Shown: positions 1 through 8,021, counted from the stretch's first letter. The stretch is 12,870 nucleotides of DNA from Sedimenticola sp. (GCA_030619405.1 JAUXBK010000052.1:1-12870); one strand, 5' to 3'. Numbers and translations: made by a program. The notes: generated by a model not told the origin, from the letters alone.

Positions 1-11
1 CGAGTTTTTCC

Positions 12-1238
12 ATGCGTTTTCTGCATTCTTTGCTCGACCGGCTGATTCAACGCGGTGTATTGCGGGTTTATGATCATACGGGCCAACTGCACCTGTTCGG
101 GGGAACCGGGAGCGATCCGGTTGTGACTATCCGGATTCACGACAAGTCCCTGTACACAAAGCTTTTCCTTAAACCCGAATTGAGCGCTGCGGAGGCCTAT
201 ATGGACGGCGAGCTGACATTCGAGGAGGGTTCGACTCTGCTCGATTTTCTCACTCTCATGGTGCTCAACCGCAAGAACATGGGCAATCATCCGGTACAAA
301 AAGCCGTAAAACGTATCCGCAGGGGGCTGAAGCGCTTCAACGAGTTCAACCCCATCTCGAAAGCCCGTGACAATGCAGCCCATCACTACGATCTATCGGA
401 AAAACTCTATCGCCTGTTTCTGGATGAAGATATGCAATACACCTGTGCCTATTTTCATCGCCCAAACGACACGCTGGAGCAGGCACAATTGCAGAAAAAA
501 CGCCGTATCGCTGCCAAGCTGGAAGTGGAAGATGGCATGGAGGTGCTCGATATCGGGTGTGGCTGGGGAGGTCTGGCGCTCTATCTGGCGCAGGTCGCCA
601 ATGTTCAAGTAACCGGAATCAGTCTTGCCAAAGAACAGCTGCGTGTCGCCACAGCGCGGGCCGATAAAATGGGCTTGAGTGACCGTGTGAAGTTTGTCTA
701 TCGCGATTACCGCGAGGTGGATGAAACGTTCGATCGGGTTGTCTCCATTGGCATGATGGAGGCGGTGGGGGCGCAGCACCTCGATGATTATTTTGGCAAG
801 GTGCGGGATATGCTCAAGCCAGGAGGACGGGCGCTGATCCACTCGATCGGCCGGCAGACACCACCTGGCTCCACCAACGCCTTCATTCAAAAATACATCT
901 TTCCCGGTGGCTATGTGCCAGCGCTTTCAGAATCTTTCGCCTCGGTAGAGCGGGTTGGTCTATGGGTCGGTGACTGCGAAATCTGGCGTATGCACTATTA
1001 TTATACGATCATGAACTGGCGCGAGCGCTTTCTTGACCACTGGAACGATGCGAAGGAGATCTATGACGAACGATTCTGCCGGATGTGGGAGTTCTACCTC
1101 ACTGGCGTCGCGCTCGGGTTCAGATACGGGCACAATTTCGTATTTCACCTGCTGCTCGGACATGAGCGCGAGGACATACCGATACGCCGGGATTTTATCG
1201 CGCAGAACGAACGGATGCTGATCGAGCGGGGTCTATAG
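12..1238 (+). CDS. cfa: Cyclopropane-fatty-acyl-phospholipid synthase family methyltransferase
   Basis: This 408-residue protein is a class I SAM-dependent methyltransferase of the Cfa family, which adds a methylene group from SAM across double bonds of membrane phospholipid acyl chains at the cytoplasmic membrane face. An N-terminal lipid-binding-type region (about 1-115) precedes the core. The SAM-binding loop is VLDIGCGWGG (178-187). Residues that match the bicarbonate/active-site set of E. coli Cfa are present: Cys145 in QYTCAY, Glu250, His277 and Ile279 in IHSIG, and a Tyr in HYYYT near 331. One difference is MEAVG (249-253), where E. coli has FEHVG. The length fits the family. The ATG at 12 is the first visible start and the N-terminus looks family-like, but only 11 bases precede it, no Shine-Dalgarno is visible and the frame is open to the window edge, so an upstream start is possible. 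It converges on the next gene with 36 bases between. The family call is firm; the exact product (cyclopropane or another methylated lipid) is not. Confidence 0.9.
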   Translation: MRFLHSLLDRLIQRGVLRVYDHTGQLHLFGGTGSDPVVTIRIHDKSLYTKLFLKPELSAAEAYMDGELTFEEGSTLLDFLTLMVLNRKNMGNHPVQKAVKRIRRGLKRFNEFNPISKARDNAAHHYDLSEKLYRLFLDEDMQYTCAYFHRPNDTLEQAQLQKKRRIAAKLEVEDGMEVLDIGCGWGGLALYLAQVANVQVTGISLAKEQLRVATARADKMGLSDRVKFVYRDYREVDETFDRVVSIGMMEAVGAQHLDDYFGKVRDMLKPGGRALIHSIGRQTPPGSTNAFIQKYIFPGGYVPALSESFASVERVGLWVGDCEIWRMHYYYTIMNWRERFLDHWNDAKEIYDERFCRMWEFYLTGVALGFRYGHNFVFHLLLGHEREDIPIRRDFIAQNERMLIERGL

Positions 1239-1274
1239 GGCTGGGACGGGGGTTCCGGCTCGCGCCGTGGGAGG

Positions 1275-4028
1275 CTACTGCATCAGCCGCGCTGGCGGAT
1301 CGAAACCCGCTACAGTCGAGGCCGATTTTTCCATCTCCTGCAGTTTTTTCTTCAGCGCATCGAAAGGGAGTGGTCTGCTGAAAAGATAGCCCTGCAGAAG
1401 GTCACACTGGTTCTGCTGCAGAAACAGCAACTGCTGTTCCGTCTCCACGCCTTCCGCCACTACCTTCAGGTTGAGTTTGTGCGCAAGCACGATAATGGCC
1501 GCGGTGATCTCCATGTCGTCCGTGTCCCAGGGAATATCCTTTACGAAGGAACGGTCCACTTTCAACTGATCCACCGGGAAGTGTTTCAGGTAGCTCAGTG
1601 ACGAGTAGCCGGTTCCGAAGTCGTCTATTGAGAGTGACACCCCCAGCGCCTTGAGCCGCTTAAGCATATCGATCGGGTTCAGGCTCTCCCCCAGCAGCAT
1701 GCTTTCGGTGATCTCCAGATGGAGCCGCTCGCCCTCCAGCCCATGGCGGTTGAGGGCCTCTTCCATCTGGCGGGCCAGGTCGGGATCGTTGAACTGCCTT
1801 GCCGAGAGATTGACCGAGACGCTAAGGTTGCTGTCAAACGCCTGGTCCAGACGTTTGATATCCCGACACGCTCGTTGCAACACCCATCTGCCGATGGCGT
1901 TGATGATCGAGGACTCCTCGGCAACGGAAAGAAACGCGGCGGGTGGCAGTATGCCGCGTGTGGGATGACGCCAGCGCAGCAGCGCCTCTACCCCGATCAC
2001 CCGTCTGTCCTTCATCTGCACCAGGGGCTGGTAGAAGAGTTCAAACTGGCCCTGATCGACCGCTTCAATCAACTCCCGTTCCAGCAGCACGCGCTGGGCG
2101 ATCTCTTCGTTCATACACTGGGAGAAGAACTGGAAATTGTTTCTCCCGCTCTCTTTGGCCTGGTACATGGCCAGGTCTGCATTCTTCATCAGCACGCCCG
2201 CATCTCTGCCGTCCTCCGGGGCCAGGGTGATCCCAATGCTGGTGGTCACGGAGACCTCACGCCCCTCCAGTGTGAAGGGTGTCTGCATGGCTTCGATAAT
2301 CTTCCGGGCGACCATAGTGGCGGGTTGGGCCCCATCGATCTTCTCCAGCAGGATGGTGAATTCATCGCCACCCAGCCGGGCAATGGTGTCATTTTTTCTG
2401 ATCACCTGCTGCAACCGGCTGGATACTCGCTTGAGCAGCCTGTCTCCGGCATCGTGACCCAGGGTGTCGTTGATTCGCTTGAATTGATCCAGATCCAGGA
2501 ACATCAGGGCGATGCCACTGTTTGTGCGCTCGAACGCCATGATCGCCCGCTCCAGGCGGTCCCGGAACAGCCGCCGGTTGGGGAGGCCGGTCAGGGTATC
2601 GAAAAATGCCAGCTGCTCCATCTCTTCGTTGGCCTTCACCAGATGGCTGATATCCTCACTGGAGGCGACGAAGTTGGATATCTTTCCATCGTCTCCGATG
2701 ATTGGTGCGATGGAGAGCCTGCTCCAGTAGAGCTCACCGTTCTTGCGTCGGTTGCGCATGTCGCCCACCCAGGAGTCACCGGCGAGGATGGTCGACCAGA
2801 GGTCCTGATAGGTGGATTGAGAGGTCTCGCTCGAGCGAAGGAGTGCGGGGGTCTTGCCCGTTACTTCGTTCAGCGGGTAGCCGGTTATCTGTGTGAACCG
2901 CGGGTTGATATATTCGATGCGACCGGACCTGTCTGTGATCACCACCGCACTGCCGCTCTGTTCCACAGCCCTGGAGAGCATGCGTTGGGACGCCTCCACC
3001 TGCTTACGCTTTGTGGCTTCCTGGCGCAATGCCTGATATGAGTGGTCCATGTGCTGCTCGATCCGGCCGACATAGCGGGTGAAAAGAAAAAACAGCAGCA
3101 GACCGGTGAGTGCGAACAGGGCCAGGAAGTGCCTCAGGAGTTTCTGTCCTGCGAGTGTCTCCTGGGTGATGTCCTGGGTGAAGCCGATAAATCCGATATA
3201 TCGGCCGCCTTGATCCAGCAGAGGGAACGCGCCGGCGGCATATTCCTTATCACCCCTGGAATAGCGGGTGATATGCCTCTCTTCGCTATTCCAGGGGTAA
3301 TCGAGAAACTGCGCCATCCATTCGGTTTGGGGATCTATTACACCATCTTCCGTCCGCGGCTGGGGTTCATTGTGTGACACCGCCTCAACACTGTCTAGAT
3401 TTCCGCCCGGTTTGTGGGTGAAGATAGCTAACGAGACGTTGTAGACACTAGCCACATGATCCAACACTTCAGCAAGGTCGATTCCAACCTCGATGAAGCC
3501 TTTCACCTTTCCACCGTCGTACCAGGGGCGGGCAATGAGAAGGGCAGCGGCGCCACCGTCATGTAGCTCTATACCATAGGCGGTGTTCCCGGTAGCTGCG
3601 GCACGGCGAGCGACGTAACCGTGGTCCAGGTCCCCGAACCGCTCTGGATCCCGGGCGCGCAAAAAATAGCCGAAGCCAGGGGTCAGGAAATTGAGCTCGA
3701 GGATCTGGAAGAACTCCTGCAGCTCCGGAAAGGAGCGCTGGCTGCAGCTGAGCAGCTGCCTGCGTGACTGCTCTTTCCAGGCCTGCCGGAAGCAGGGGGT
3801 TTGGCTGATGAACAACAGATTGCTGGAGAGCAGTGCCGCCTGATCATCGAGTTTTCGCAGGAAAGAAGACTCTATGGATTCAGTGAAGCTGTTCAGTTTC
3901 TCATCGGCATGCTGGGAATCGATCCAGAGAATCGACCCCAGGAACGCAAAGATCAACCCCATGAAGGCGATAGCGACGGGCACCAGCAGCGGGCGTTTCA
4001 AATGATTGTGCTTTGTAGCGCTGTTCAC
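1275..4028 (-). CDS. Membrane-anchored PAS-GGDEF-EAL cyclic-di-GMP enzyme
   Basis: This 917-residue signalling protein is predicted to make and/or degrade cyclic di-GMP in response to a periplasmic and a PAS-sensed signal. Domain order: membrane segment (about 13-35), periplasmic Cache-like sensor (about 40-290), second membrane segment (about 299-320), short helical linker, PAS (about 350-465), GGDEF (about 471-640), EAL (about 645-900). The cyclase signature GGDEF (553-557) is intact. Arg544-x-x-Asp547 lies five residues before it, the position of the product-inhibition I-site. The phosphodiesterase residues are also present: EAL 681-683, Asn740, Glu772, Asp802-Asp803, Lys823, Glu859 and Gln879. 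The protein could therefore be bifunctional; which activity dominates cannot be read from sequence. The start is a GTG with no clear Shine-Dalgarno, chosen because the first membrane segment begins a few residues later. It diverges from amt across a long intergenic region. The ligand of the sensor domain is unknown. Confidence 0.93.
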   Translation of the reverse strand: MNSATKHNHLKRPLLVPVAIAFMGLIFAFLGSILWIDSQHADEKLNSFTESIESSFLRKLDDQAALLSSNLLFISQTPCFRQAWKEQSRRQLLSCSQRSFPELQEFFQILELNFLTPGFGYFLRARDPERFGDLDHGYVARRAAATGNTAYGIELHDGGAAALLIARPWYDGGKVKGFIEVGIDLAEVLDHVASVYNVSLAIFTHKPGGNLDSVEAVSHNEPQPRTEDGVIDPQTEWMAQFLDYPWNSEERHITRYSRGDKEYAAGAFPLLDQGGRYIGFIGFTQDITQETLAGQKLLRHFLALFALTGLLLFFLFTRYVGRIEQHMDHSYQALRQEATKRKQVEASQRMLSRAVEQSGSAVVITDRSGRIEYINPRFTQITGYPLNEVTGKTPALLRSSETSQSTYQDLWSTILAGDSWVGDMRNRRKNGELYWSRLSIAPIIGDDGKISNFVASSEDISHLVKANEEMEQLAFFDTLTGLPNRRLFRDRLERAIMAFERTNSGIALMFLDLDQFKRINDTLGHDAGDRLLKRVSSRLQQVIRKNDTIARLGGDEFTILLEKIDGAQPATMVARKIIEAMQTPFTLEGREVSVTTSIGITLAPEDGRDAGVLMKNADLAMYQAKESGRNNFQFFSQCMNEEIAQRVLLERELIEAVDQGQFELFYQPLVQMKDRRVIGVEALLRWRHPTRGILPPAAFLSVAEESSIINAIGRWVLQRACRDIKRLDQAFDSNLSVSVNLSARQFNDPDLARQMEEALNRHGLEGERLHLEITESMLLGESLNPIDMLKRLKALGVSLSIDDFGTGYSSLSYLKHFPVDQLKVDRSFVKDIPWDTDDMEITAAIIVLAHKLNLKVVAEGVETEQQLLFLQQNQCDLLQGYLFSRPLPFDALKKKLQEMEKSASTVAGFDPPARLMQ

Positions 4029-4062
4029 TGTTCGTAGTAGCAGTCGGTTTTGTCTGGCCCGA

Positions 4063-4077
4063 TATCTGCCTCAGATA
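4063..4077 (-). promoter_or_regulatory. Perfect palindrome upstream of the GGDEF-EAL gene
   Basis: Read on the minus strand this is TATCTGAGGCAGATA: 6-base arms around a 3-base centre, 35 bases upstream of the GTG start. It could be an operator or a leader hairpin. No T-run follows, so it is not an intrinsic terminator. I do not recognise the binding protein, and chance occurrence is possible. Confidence 0.3.
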
Positions 4078-4291
4078 GGGTGGCGATGGGCCCCGCTGAA
4101 GGACGGTATCATGGGATAACGTGTAACTATTTGATCAAACAAAGATTAAAGCGGCAGATGCCGGGCTTTCTGAAGTTTGGCGGGTCGACGATTGGTTGCT
4201 CCATGGCATCAATAGAAGGGCTGTTTCTTGTACCCTCGGCGGGCACCGGTTTTTTTGCCCTACGCCCTAAAATAGCGCAGTTTTTTTACGT

Positions 4292-4308
4292 TGCACTATT
4301 AGAGTGCG
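4292..4308 (+). promoter_or_regulatory. NtrC-like binding site upstream of amt
   Basis: TGCACTATTAGAGTGCG has GCAC-N7-GTGC half-sites, the spacing of the enterobacterial NtrC consensus TGCACC-N5-GGTGCA. Nitrogen-regulated ammonium channel genes are classic NtrC/sigma-54 targets, so position and target gene agree. It lies about 250 bases before the candidate -24/-12 element, which is somewhat far but possible for an enhancer. The assignment is inferred from motif and context only. Confidence 0.42.
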
Positions 4309-4560
4309 TATTTCTCTTTTTTGTTTGGAGTGTTCAAATGTAACGCACTGTTATTACCCATTAAAATACATGGGCATGTTTCGTGCATTAATGTGGCACC
4401 TAGGTCCTGCAAGTAGTCGTGCATACAGAGTGCAATATATTGTTTTGTAGAGTGAATGAAAAATTGAGTGGAATCCTTATTGTGATTTCCGAGATTTTTC
4501 ATATCGCTCTACGGAACAAGAGGTTGTGCTATGTGTGTGCGAATACTTGCAGGATCTGGG

Positions 4561-4576
4561 TGGCAGTTCAAGCGCT
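4561..4576 (+). promoter_or_regulatory. Candidate sigma-54 (-24/-12) promoter of amt
   Basis: TGGCAGTTCAAGCGCT has the invariant GG (4562-4563) and GC (4574-4575) at the required 12-base offset and a good TGGCA -24 box. The -12 box reads GCGCT instead of TTGCW, so the match is partial. It would start transcription near 4587, giving a leader of about 60 bases before the amt start. A rival, weaker match is TGTGCGAATACTTGCA at 4536-4551, which has a good -12 box but lacks the GG. Confidence 0.33.
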
Positions 4577-4631
4577 TGTTCTCGGTGCTTCAAGGAGAGG
4601 CATAGCGTCTTCTTCTGGTGTTTTACGTTAT

Positions 4632-4639
4632 GAGGGGAG
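4632..4639 (+). promoter_or_regulatory. Ribosome binding site deciding the amt start
   Basis: GAGGGGAG ends 8 bases before the ATG at 4648. Upstream in-frame starts (GTG 4618, ATG 4630) have no Shine-Dalgarno at a usable distance and would put extra charged residues before the signal peptide, so 4648 is preferred. Confidence 0.7.
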
Positions 4640-4647
4640 ATCGAATC

Positions 4648-5946
4648 ATGAGAAAACCGGTAGTTTTTACCGGCCTGCTGACACTGGTTCCAGGGTTGGC
4701 ATTGGCTGAGGGGGCCGAGCTGAATGGGGCCAATACGGCCTGGGTACTGACGGCTACGGCGCTGGTGTTGTTAATGACTCTGCCCGGCCTGGCCCTGTTT
4801 TATGGTGGCCTGGTACGCACCAAAAACGTGCTCTCGGTTCTGATGCAGTGTTTTGCCATTGCCGGGGTCTCCTCCGTCCTGTGGCTGATATGTGGTTACA
4901 GCCTCGCCTTTGGTGAGGGAAATGCCTGGATCGGGGACTTCAGCAAGGTGATGATGTCAGGTATCGGACGCGAAACCCTGGCGGGAGACATCCCTGAGTC
5001 CCTGTTCATGCTGTTTCAGATGACCTTTGCCGTCATTACACCGGCTTTGATCGTGGGTGGTTTTGCGGAGCGTATGAAGTTCTCCTCCATGTTGTTGTTC
5101 AGCGCCTTCTGGCTGCTGCTGGTCTATGTCCCGATCACTCACTGGGTGTGGGGCGGAGGCTGGCTCGCTGAGATGGGGCTGTACGATTTTGCCGGTGGTG
5201 TGGTGGTTCATATCACCGCGGGTGTCGCAGCACTGGTTTCCGCGCTGGTGCTTGGGCCACGTCGCGGTTTCCCCAGGACCGCCATGCCGCCCCACAACAT
5301 GACCATGACGGTCACCGGTGCCGGTATGCTCTGGGTCGGTTGGTACGGCTTCAATGGCGGCAGCGCCCTGGCGGCGGATGGTACTGCTGCCATGGCCATG
5401 CTGGTGACCCACATAGCAGCATCCGTGGGGGCCATGACCTGGATGTTCATAGAGTGGAAACGGTTCGGCAAGCCCAGCGCCCTGGGCGCCGTTACCGGTA
5501 TGGTGGCGGGTCTCGGCACCATTACCCCGGCCTCCGGGTTCGTCGGCCCCGGGGGGGCGGTGGTGATCGGTCTGCTGGCTGGCGGCGTCTGCTTCACCGC
5601 GACCCAGTTCATCAAACGAGTGATGAAGATCGACGACTCCCTGGATGTGTTTCCGGTGCATGGTGTCGGCGGTACCATGGGTACCCTGCTGGCGGGCATC
5701 TTTTCCGCGACCGGTCTCGGGGTATTCAGCGGCTACGGCTTTGCCGACGGTATCGACTCCATAGGTGGGCAACTCTGGGTGCAGTTCATCGGCGTCGTGG
5801 CTGCCATAGGATTTACCGCGGTGGCGACTTACGTGATCCTCAAGCTGGTGGCACTGCTTACCAACGGCCTGCGGGTAGACGAGGAAGCCGAGGTCCAGGG
5901 TCTCGATATCGTCTGCCACGAAGAGACCGGTTACAACATTCAGTAA
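4648..5946 (+). CDS. amt: Ammonium transporter/channel (Amt/MEP/Rh family)
   Basis: The product, 432 residues from the preferred ATG, conducts ammonium/ammonia across the cytoplasmic membrane as a trimer. It begins with a signal peptide-like segment (about 1-20, ending ALA before EGAEL), as in other AmtB proteins, followed by some eleven hydrophobic segments. The family signature begins DFAGGVVVHITAG (180-192). The pore histidine pair is His188 and His338 (FPVHGVGG). Asp180 and the aromatic gate positions (Phe123, Phe235 in GFNGGSA) are also present. The cytoplasmic tail NGLRVDEEAEVQGLD...HEETGY (406-429) is the region that contacts PII/GlnK in relatives and looks complete. No glnK lies upstream, unlike the usual glnK-amtB pair. 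An NtrC-like dyad and a partial sigma-54 element lie upstream, so nitrogen control is likely. It converges on the DAHP synthase gene with 62 bases between and no obvious intrinsic terminator there. Confidence 0.95.
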   Translation: MRKPVVFTGLLTLVPGLALAEGAELNGANTAWVLTATALVLLMTLPGLALFYGGLVRTKNVLSVLMQCFAIAGVSSVLWLICGYSLAFGEGNAWIGDFSKVMMSGIGRETLAGDIPESLFMLFQMTFAVITPALIVGGFAERMKFSSMLLFSAFWLLLVYVPITHWVWGGGWLAEMGLYDFAGGVVVHITAGVAALVSALVLGPRRGFPRTAMPPHNMTMTVTGAGMLWVGWYGFNGGSALAADGTAAMAMLVTHIAASVGAMTWMFIEWKRFGKPSALGAVTGMVAGLGTITPASGFVGPGGAVVIGLLAGGVCFTATQFIKRVMKIDDSLDVFPVHGVGGTMGTLLAGIFSATGLGVFSGYGFADGIDSIGGQLWVQFIGVVAAIGFTAVATYVILKLVALLTNGLRVDEEAEVQGLDIVCHEETGYNIQ

Positions 5947-6008
5947 CTTTTGTCAGAGACTCATATTGGGTGTGATCGTTCACGGTTATCAGTTTTGAAA
6001 AGTCGGTG

Positions 6009-7346
6009 TCAGGTGGTGGCGGTAGAGTGGCGCACGATGGCCATTGCCATCTCCATTGCCTGCTCATAGTTGAGACGGGGGTCGACCTGGGTCAGGTAAG
6101 CCCGTTCCAGGTCGGCCTCGTTCAGCCCCCGGGCGCCGCCGATGCATTCGGTGACGTCGTCGCCAGTGAGTTCGAAGTGGACACCGCCGAGGATGCTCCC
6201 CTGCCGGCTGTGGATATCGAATGCCTGCTCCAGCTCTGACAGTATCTTGTCGTAACGGCGGGTCTTGTAGCCGCTGGCGGTACTCTCGGTGTTGCCGTGC
6301 ATGGGGTCGCAGACCCAGAGTACACTCCGACCGCTCTCGCGAACCGCCTCGATCAGGGGGGGCAGTGCTTCACCGATTCGGTCGGCTCCAAAACGGTGAA
6401 TGAGGATAAGTTTGCCCGGTTCGTCTTCCGGGTTCAGCGTTTCCAACAGTCCCTGAATCCAGTCGGTGGGCATGCCGGTACCCACTTTCACACCAACCGG
6501 GTTGGCGATGCCCCGGAAATACTCCACGTGCGCCCCCTCGATAGCAGCGGTACGGAAACCGATCCAGGGCAGGTGGGTGGAGAGATTGTAGTGGCGGGTA
6601 CGGTTGGGTACCCGGCGCGTCAAAGCCTGTTCATAATGAAGGTGCAAGCCTTCGTGGCTGGTGAAGAATTGGACCCGGTTCAGTTCATAGCTGCCGGCCC
6701 CCAGGGTCTCCATGAAGCGCAGTGAGGCGGCCAGGTCCGAGACGACACGGCGGTACTCACTGGCCTGGGGGGAGTGCTGAACGAAATCCAGATCCCAGTT
6801 CTCCGTGTGGTGCAGGTCTGCAAAGCCGCTTTCCGAGAGGGCGCGGATGAAATTGAGGGTCATGGCGGCGCGGCCATAACCGCGCAGCAGGCGTACCGGG
6901 TCGGGGATCCGGTCTGCCGCGGTAAAAGCCGGTCCATTCACCAGATCGCCTCGGTAGCTGGGTCGGGAGACCCCGTTCCGGGTCTCGGTCTCTGCCGAGC
7001 GGGGTTTGACATACTGCCCGGCGATGCGGCCTACCCGGATAACCCTTTTGTTGAGCCCATGGATCAGCATCAGGCTCATCTGCAACAGGATCTTCAGTTT
7101 GTTGGTGATGATGGGCGAGGTGCAGTCGGTAAAATTCTCCGCGCAATCCCCGCCCTGCAGCAGAAATGCCTCCCCTCGGGCAGCGGCTGCCAGCTGCGCC
7201 TTCAAAGACTCGATCTCCCAGGAGGTGACCAGTGGCGGCAGTACCGAGAGCTGGGTCAGGACCTCACTCAGCTTCTCTGCCGAGGGGTAGGTCGCCTGTT
7301 GCCTGACGGGTCGCTTCTGCCAGGATGCGGGATGCCAGCTGTCCAT
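6009..7346 (-). CDS. 3-Deoxy-D-arabino-heptulosonate 7-phosphate synthase, class II
   Basis: This 445-residue protein condenses phosphoenolpyruvate and erythrose 4-phosphate to DAHP, the first step of the shikimate pathway, in the cytoplasm. Class II hallmarks are the N-terminal WHPASWQ, QGGDCAENF (64-72), KPRSA, GDLVNG, FFTSHEGLHLHYE, IANPVGVKVG, CDPMHGNTES, FELTGDDVTECIGG and DPRLNYEQA. The metal ligands known from the M. tuberculosis enzyme are conserved: Cys68, the His of DPMHGN, the Glu of FELTG and the Asp of DPRLN. The N-terminus is about 19 residues shorter than the mycobacterial enzyme, in the region tied there to oligomerisation and feedback control, so its allostery may differ. It is the last gene of the leftward block: its ATG is 4 bases after the iorB stop and has only a weak ribosome binding site of its own, which suggests translational coupling. 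Close neighbours of biosynthetic type could argue for a PhzC-like role, but no phenazine gene is in view. Confidence 0.95.
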   Translation of the reverse strand: MDSWHPASWQKRPVRQQATYPSAEKLSEVLTQLSVLPPLVTSWEIESLKAQLAAAARGEAFLLQGGDCAENFTDCTSPIITNKLKILLQMSLMLIHGLNKRVIRVGRIAGQYVKPRSAETETRNGVSRPSYRGDLVNGPAFTAADRIPDPVRLLRGYGRAAMTLNFIRALSESGFADLHHTENWDLDFVQHSPQASEYRRVVSDLAASLRFMETLGAGSYELNRVQFFTSHEGLHLHYEQALTRRVPNRTRHYNLSTHLPWIGFRTAAIEGAHVEYFRGIANPVGVKVGTGMPTDWIQGLLETLNPEDEPGKLILIHRFGADRIGEALPPLIEAVRESGRSVLWVCDPMHGNTESTASGYKTRRYDKILSELEQAFDIHSRQGSILGGVHFELTGDDVTECIGGARGLNEADLERAYLTQVDPRLNYEQAMEMAMAIVRHSTATT

Positions 7347-7350
7347 CTGC

Positions 7351-7953
7351 TCAGTTTGTGGCCTTAGTGGCGCGTCCCGCTTCGAACGCCTTTTCGTTGA
7401 TCTCCACCAGCTTTGGCTTGCGCGCCCGGAAGCGCTCCAGGATCGCCTCTTTCAGAAGCTCCGGGGAGAACGGCAGGTATTCCGAGATAGCCCCGAGCAT
7501 GACGGTGTTCACCAGTCGAAGGTTGCCCAGTTCCCGGGCGATGGCACCGGCATCGAAGGCGTGCACCTCGATCCCGGTCTGCCGCATCTGTGCTACCGGG
7601 TCGTCCGGGTAGTCGTAGAGCCCGAGACTGACCACCGGCGGCTCCTGCCTGACCTGATTCACCATGGCCACCCCATCCGGTCGCAGGTGGGTGACCCAGC
7701 GTAACGCCTCGGCCGGTTCGAAACCCACCAGGATGTCCGTCTCGCCGGGGGGGATGGCGGGGGAGAGCACCTGGTCACCAAAGCGGACATGAGAGGTGAC
7801 TACACCGCCACGCTGGGCCATGCCGGCCACCTCGGTTTTTTTCACGTCGAAGCCCAGGGCCAGTGCCGTCTGTGCCAGGATCTCGGCCGCTGTCATCACG
7901 CCCTGACCTCCGATACCGGCCACCAGGATGTTGGTAATCTTGTTTTCGCTCAC
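7351..7953 (-). CDS. iorB: Indolepyruvate:ferredoxin oxidoreductase, beta subunit
   Basis: This 200-residue protein is the small subunit of the two-subunit 2-oxoacid:ferredoxin oxidoreductase that interconverts arylpyruvate plus CoA with arylacetyl-CoA, CO2 and reduced ferredoxin. It is the gamma-type domain of this superfamily: the nucleotide/CoA-handling loop VAGIGGQGV (11-19), KKTEVAGMAQRGG and VRFGDQVLSP are typical. The length matches other IorB proteins. The start is GTG at 7953, preceded by GAGAG at a 7-base spacing; the N-terminus MSENKITNILVAG fits the family. It lies downstream of iorA in the same direction, separated by 75 bases that contain short repeats and a hairpin, and is followed after 4 bases by the class II DAHP synthase gene. 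It acts only with IorA, in the cytoplasm. Confidence 0.94.
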   Translation of the reverse strand: MSENKITNILVAGIGGQGVMTAAEILAQTALALGFDVKKTEVAGMAQRGGVVTSHVRFGDQVLSPAIPPGETDILVGFEPAEALRWVTHLRPDGVAMVNQVRQEPPVVSLGLYDYPDDPVAQMRQTGIEVHAFDAGAIARELGNLRLVNTVMLGAISEYLPFSPELLKEAILERFRARKPKLVEINEKAFEAGRATKATN

Positions 7954-7974
7954 GATTGACTCTCAATTTTGTTT

Positions 7975-7988
7975 GAAGCCAGAAGCCA
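7975..7988. repeat. Two-copy heptamer repeat GAAGCCA
   Basis: Two adjacent perfect copies of GAAGCCA (7975-7981, 7982-7988) lie in the iorA-iorB spacer. With the TCTGTCY array at 8033-8065 they bracket a hairpin. Their complement, TGGCTTC, resembles the TCTGTCT unit in length and pyrimidine character, so both may be remnants of one degenerate array. Confidence 0.55.
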
Positions 7989-7990
7989 GC

Positions 7991-8021
7991 GGGAATCCGG
8001 CCCGACTGTTGGCGGGTTCCC
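7991..8021 (-). other. Imperfect hairpin in the iorA-iorB spacer
   Basis: GGGAATCCG (7991-7999) and CGGGTTCCC (8013-8021) can pair around a 13-base loop. In the minus-strand transcript eight of nine pairs are Watson-Crick and one is an A/C mismatch. No U-run follows, so this is not a standard terminator. It might stabilise or process the iorA message; that is speculation. Confidence 0.4.

Larger units (their letters stand above)
4029..4647. other. Long divergent intergenic region between the GGDEF-EAL gene and amt
   Basis: These 619 bases separate two divergent genes. The stretch from about 4260 to 4520 is visibly richer in A and T than the flanking genes and has T-runs at 4250-4256 and 4281-4287. 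It holds a perfect 15-base palindrome (4063-4077), an NtrC-like dyad (4292-4308), a 10-base palindrome CAATATATTG (4433-4442), a candidate sigma-54 element (4561-4576) and the amt ribosome binding site. Short open frames occur (for example 4050-4343), but none has a good ribosome binding site or a recognisable product, so I treat the region as non-coding. An unannotated small RNA is possible but not shown. Confidence 0.6.

Noticed and set aside
1719..3041. 440-codon open frame on the plus strand inside the GGDEF-EAL gene
   Set aside because: It lies antisense to clearly conserved PAS, GGDEF and EAL domains, has no recognisable family features and reflects codon bias of the real gene.
4241..4260. 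Hairpin with T-run (GGGCA...TGCCC) as terminator
   Set aside because: The T-run lies in the loop, not after the stem, and no gene ends just upstream on the plus strand.
4050..4343. 97-codon plus-strand frame in the amt upstream region
   Set aside because: No Shine-Dalgarno, odd composition across AT-rich DNA, overlaps the NtrC-like site and shows no family resemblance.
4394..4411. TGGCAC...CTGCA resembling a sigma-54 promoter
   Set aside because: GG and GC are 14 bases apart where 12 is required; sigma-54 promoters tolerate almost no spacing change.
4957..5919. 320-codon open frame antisense to amt
   Set aside because: Low-complexity His/Gly/Gln-rich product with no membrane or domain signal; a shadow of amt codon usage.
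5947..6008. Intrinsic terminator between convergent amt and DAHP synthase genes
   Set aside because: Only a 4-base-pair stem (GTGA/TCAC) without an adjoining T-run is visible.
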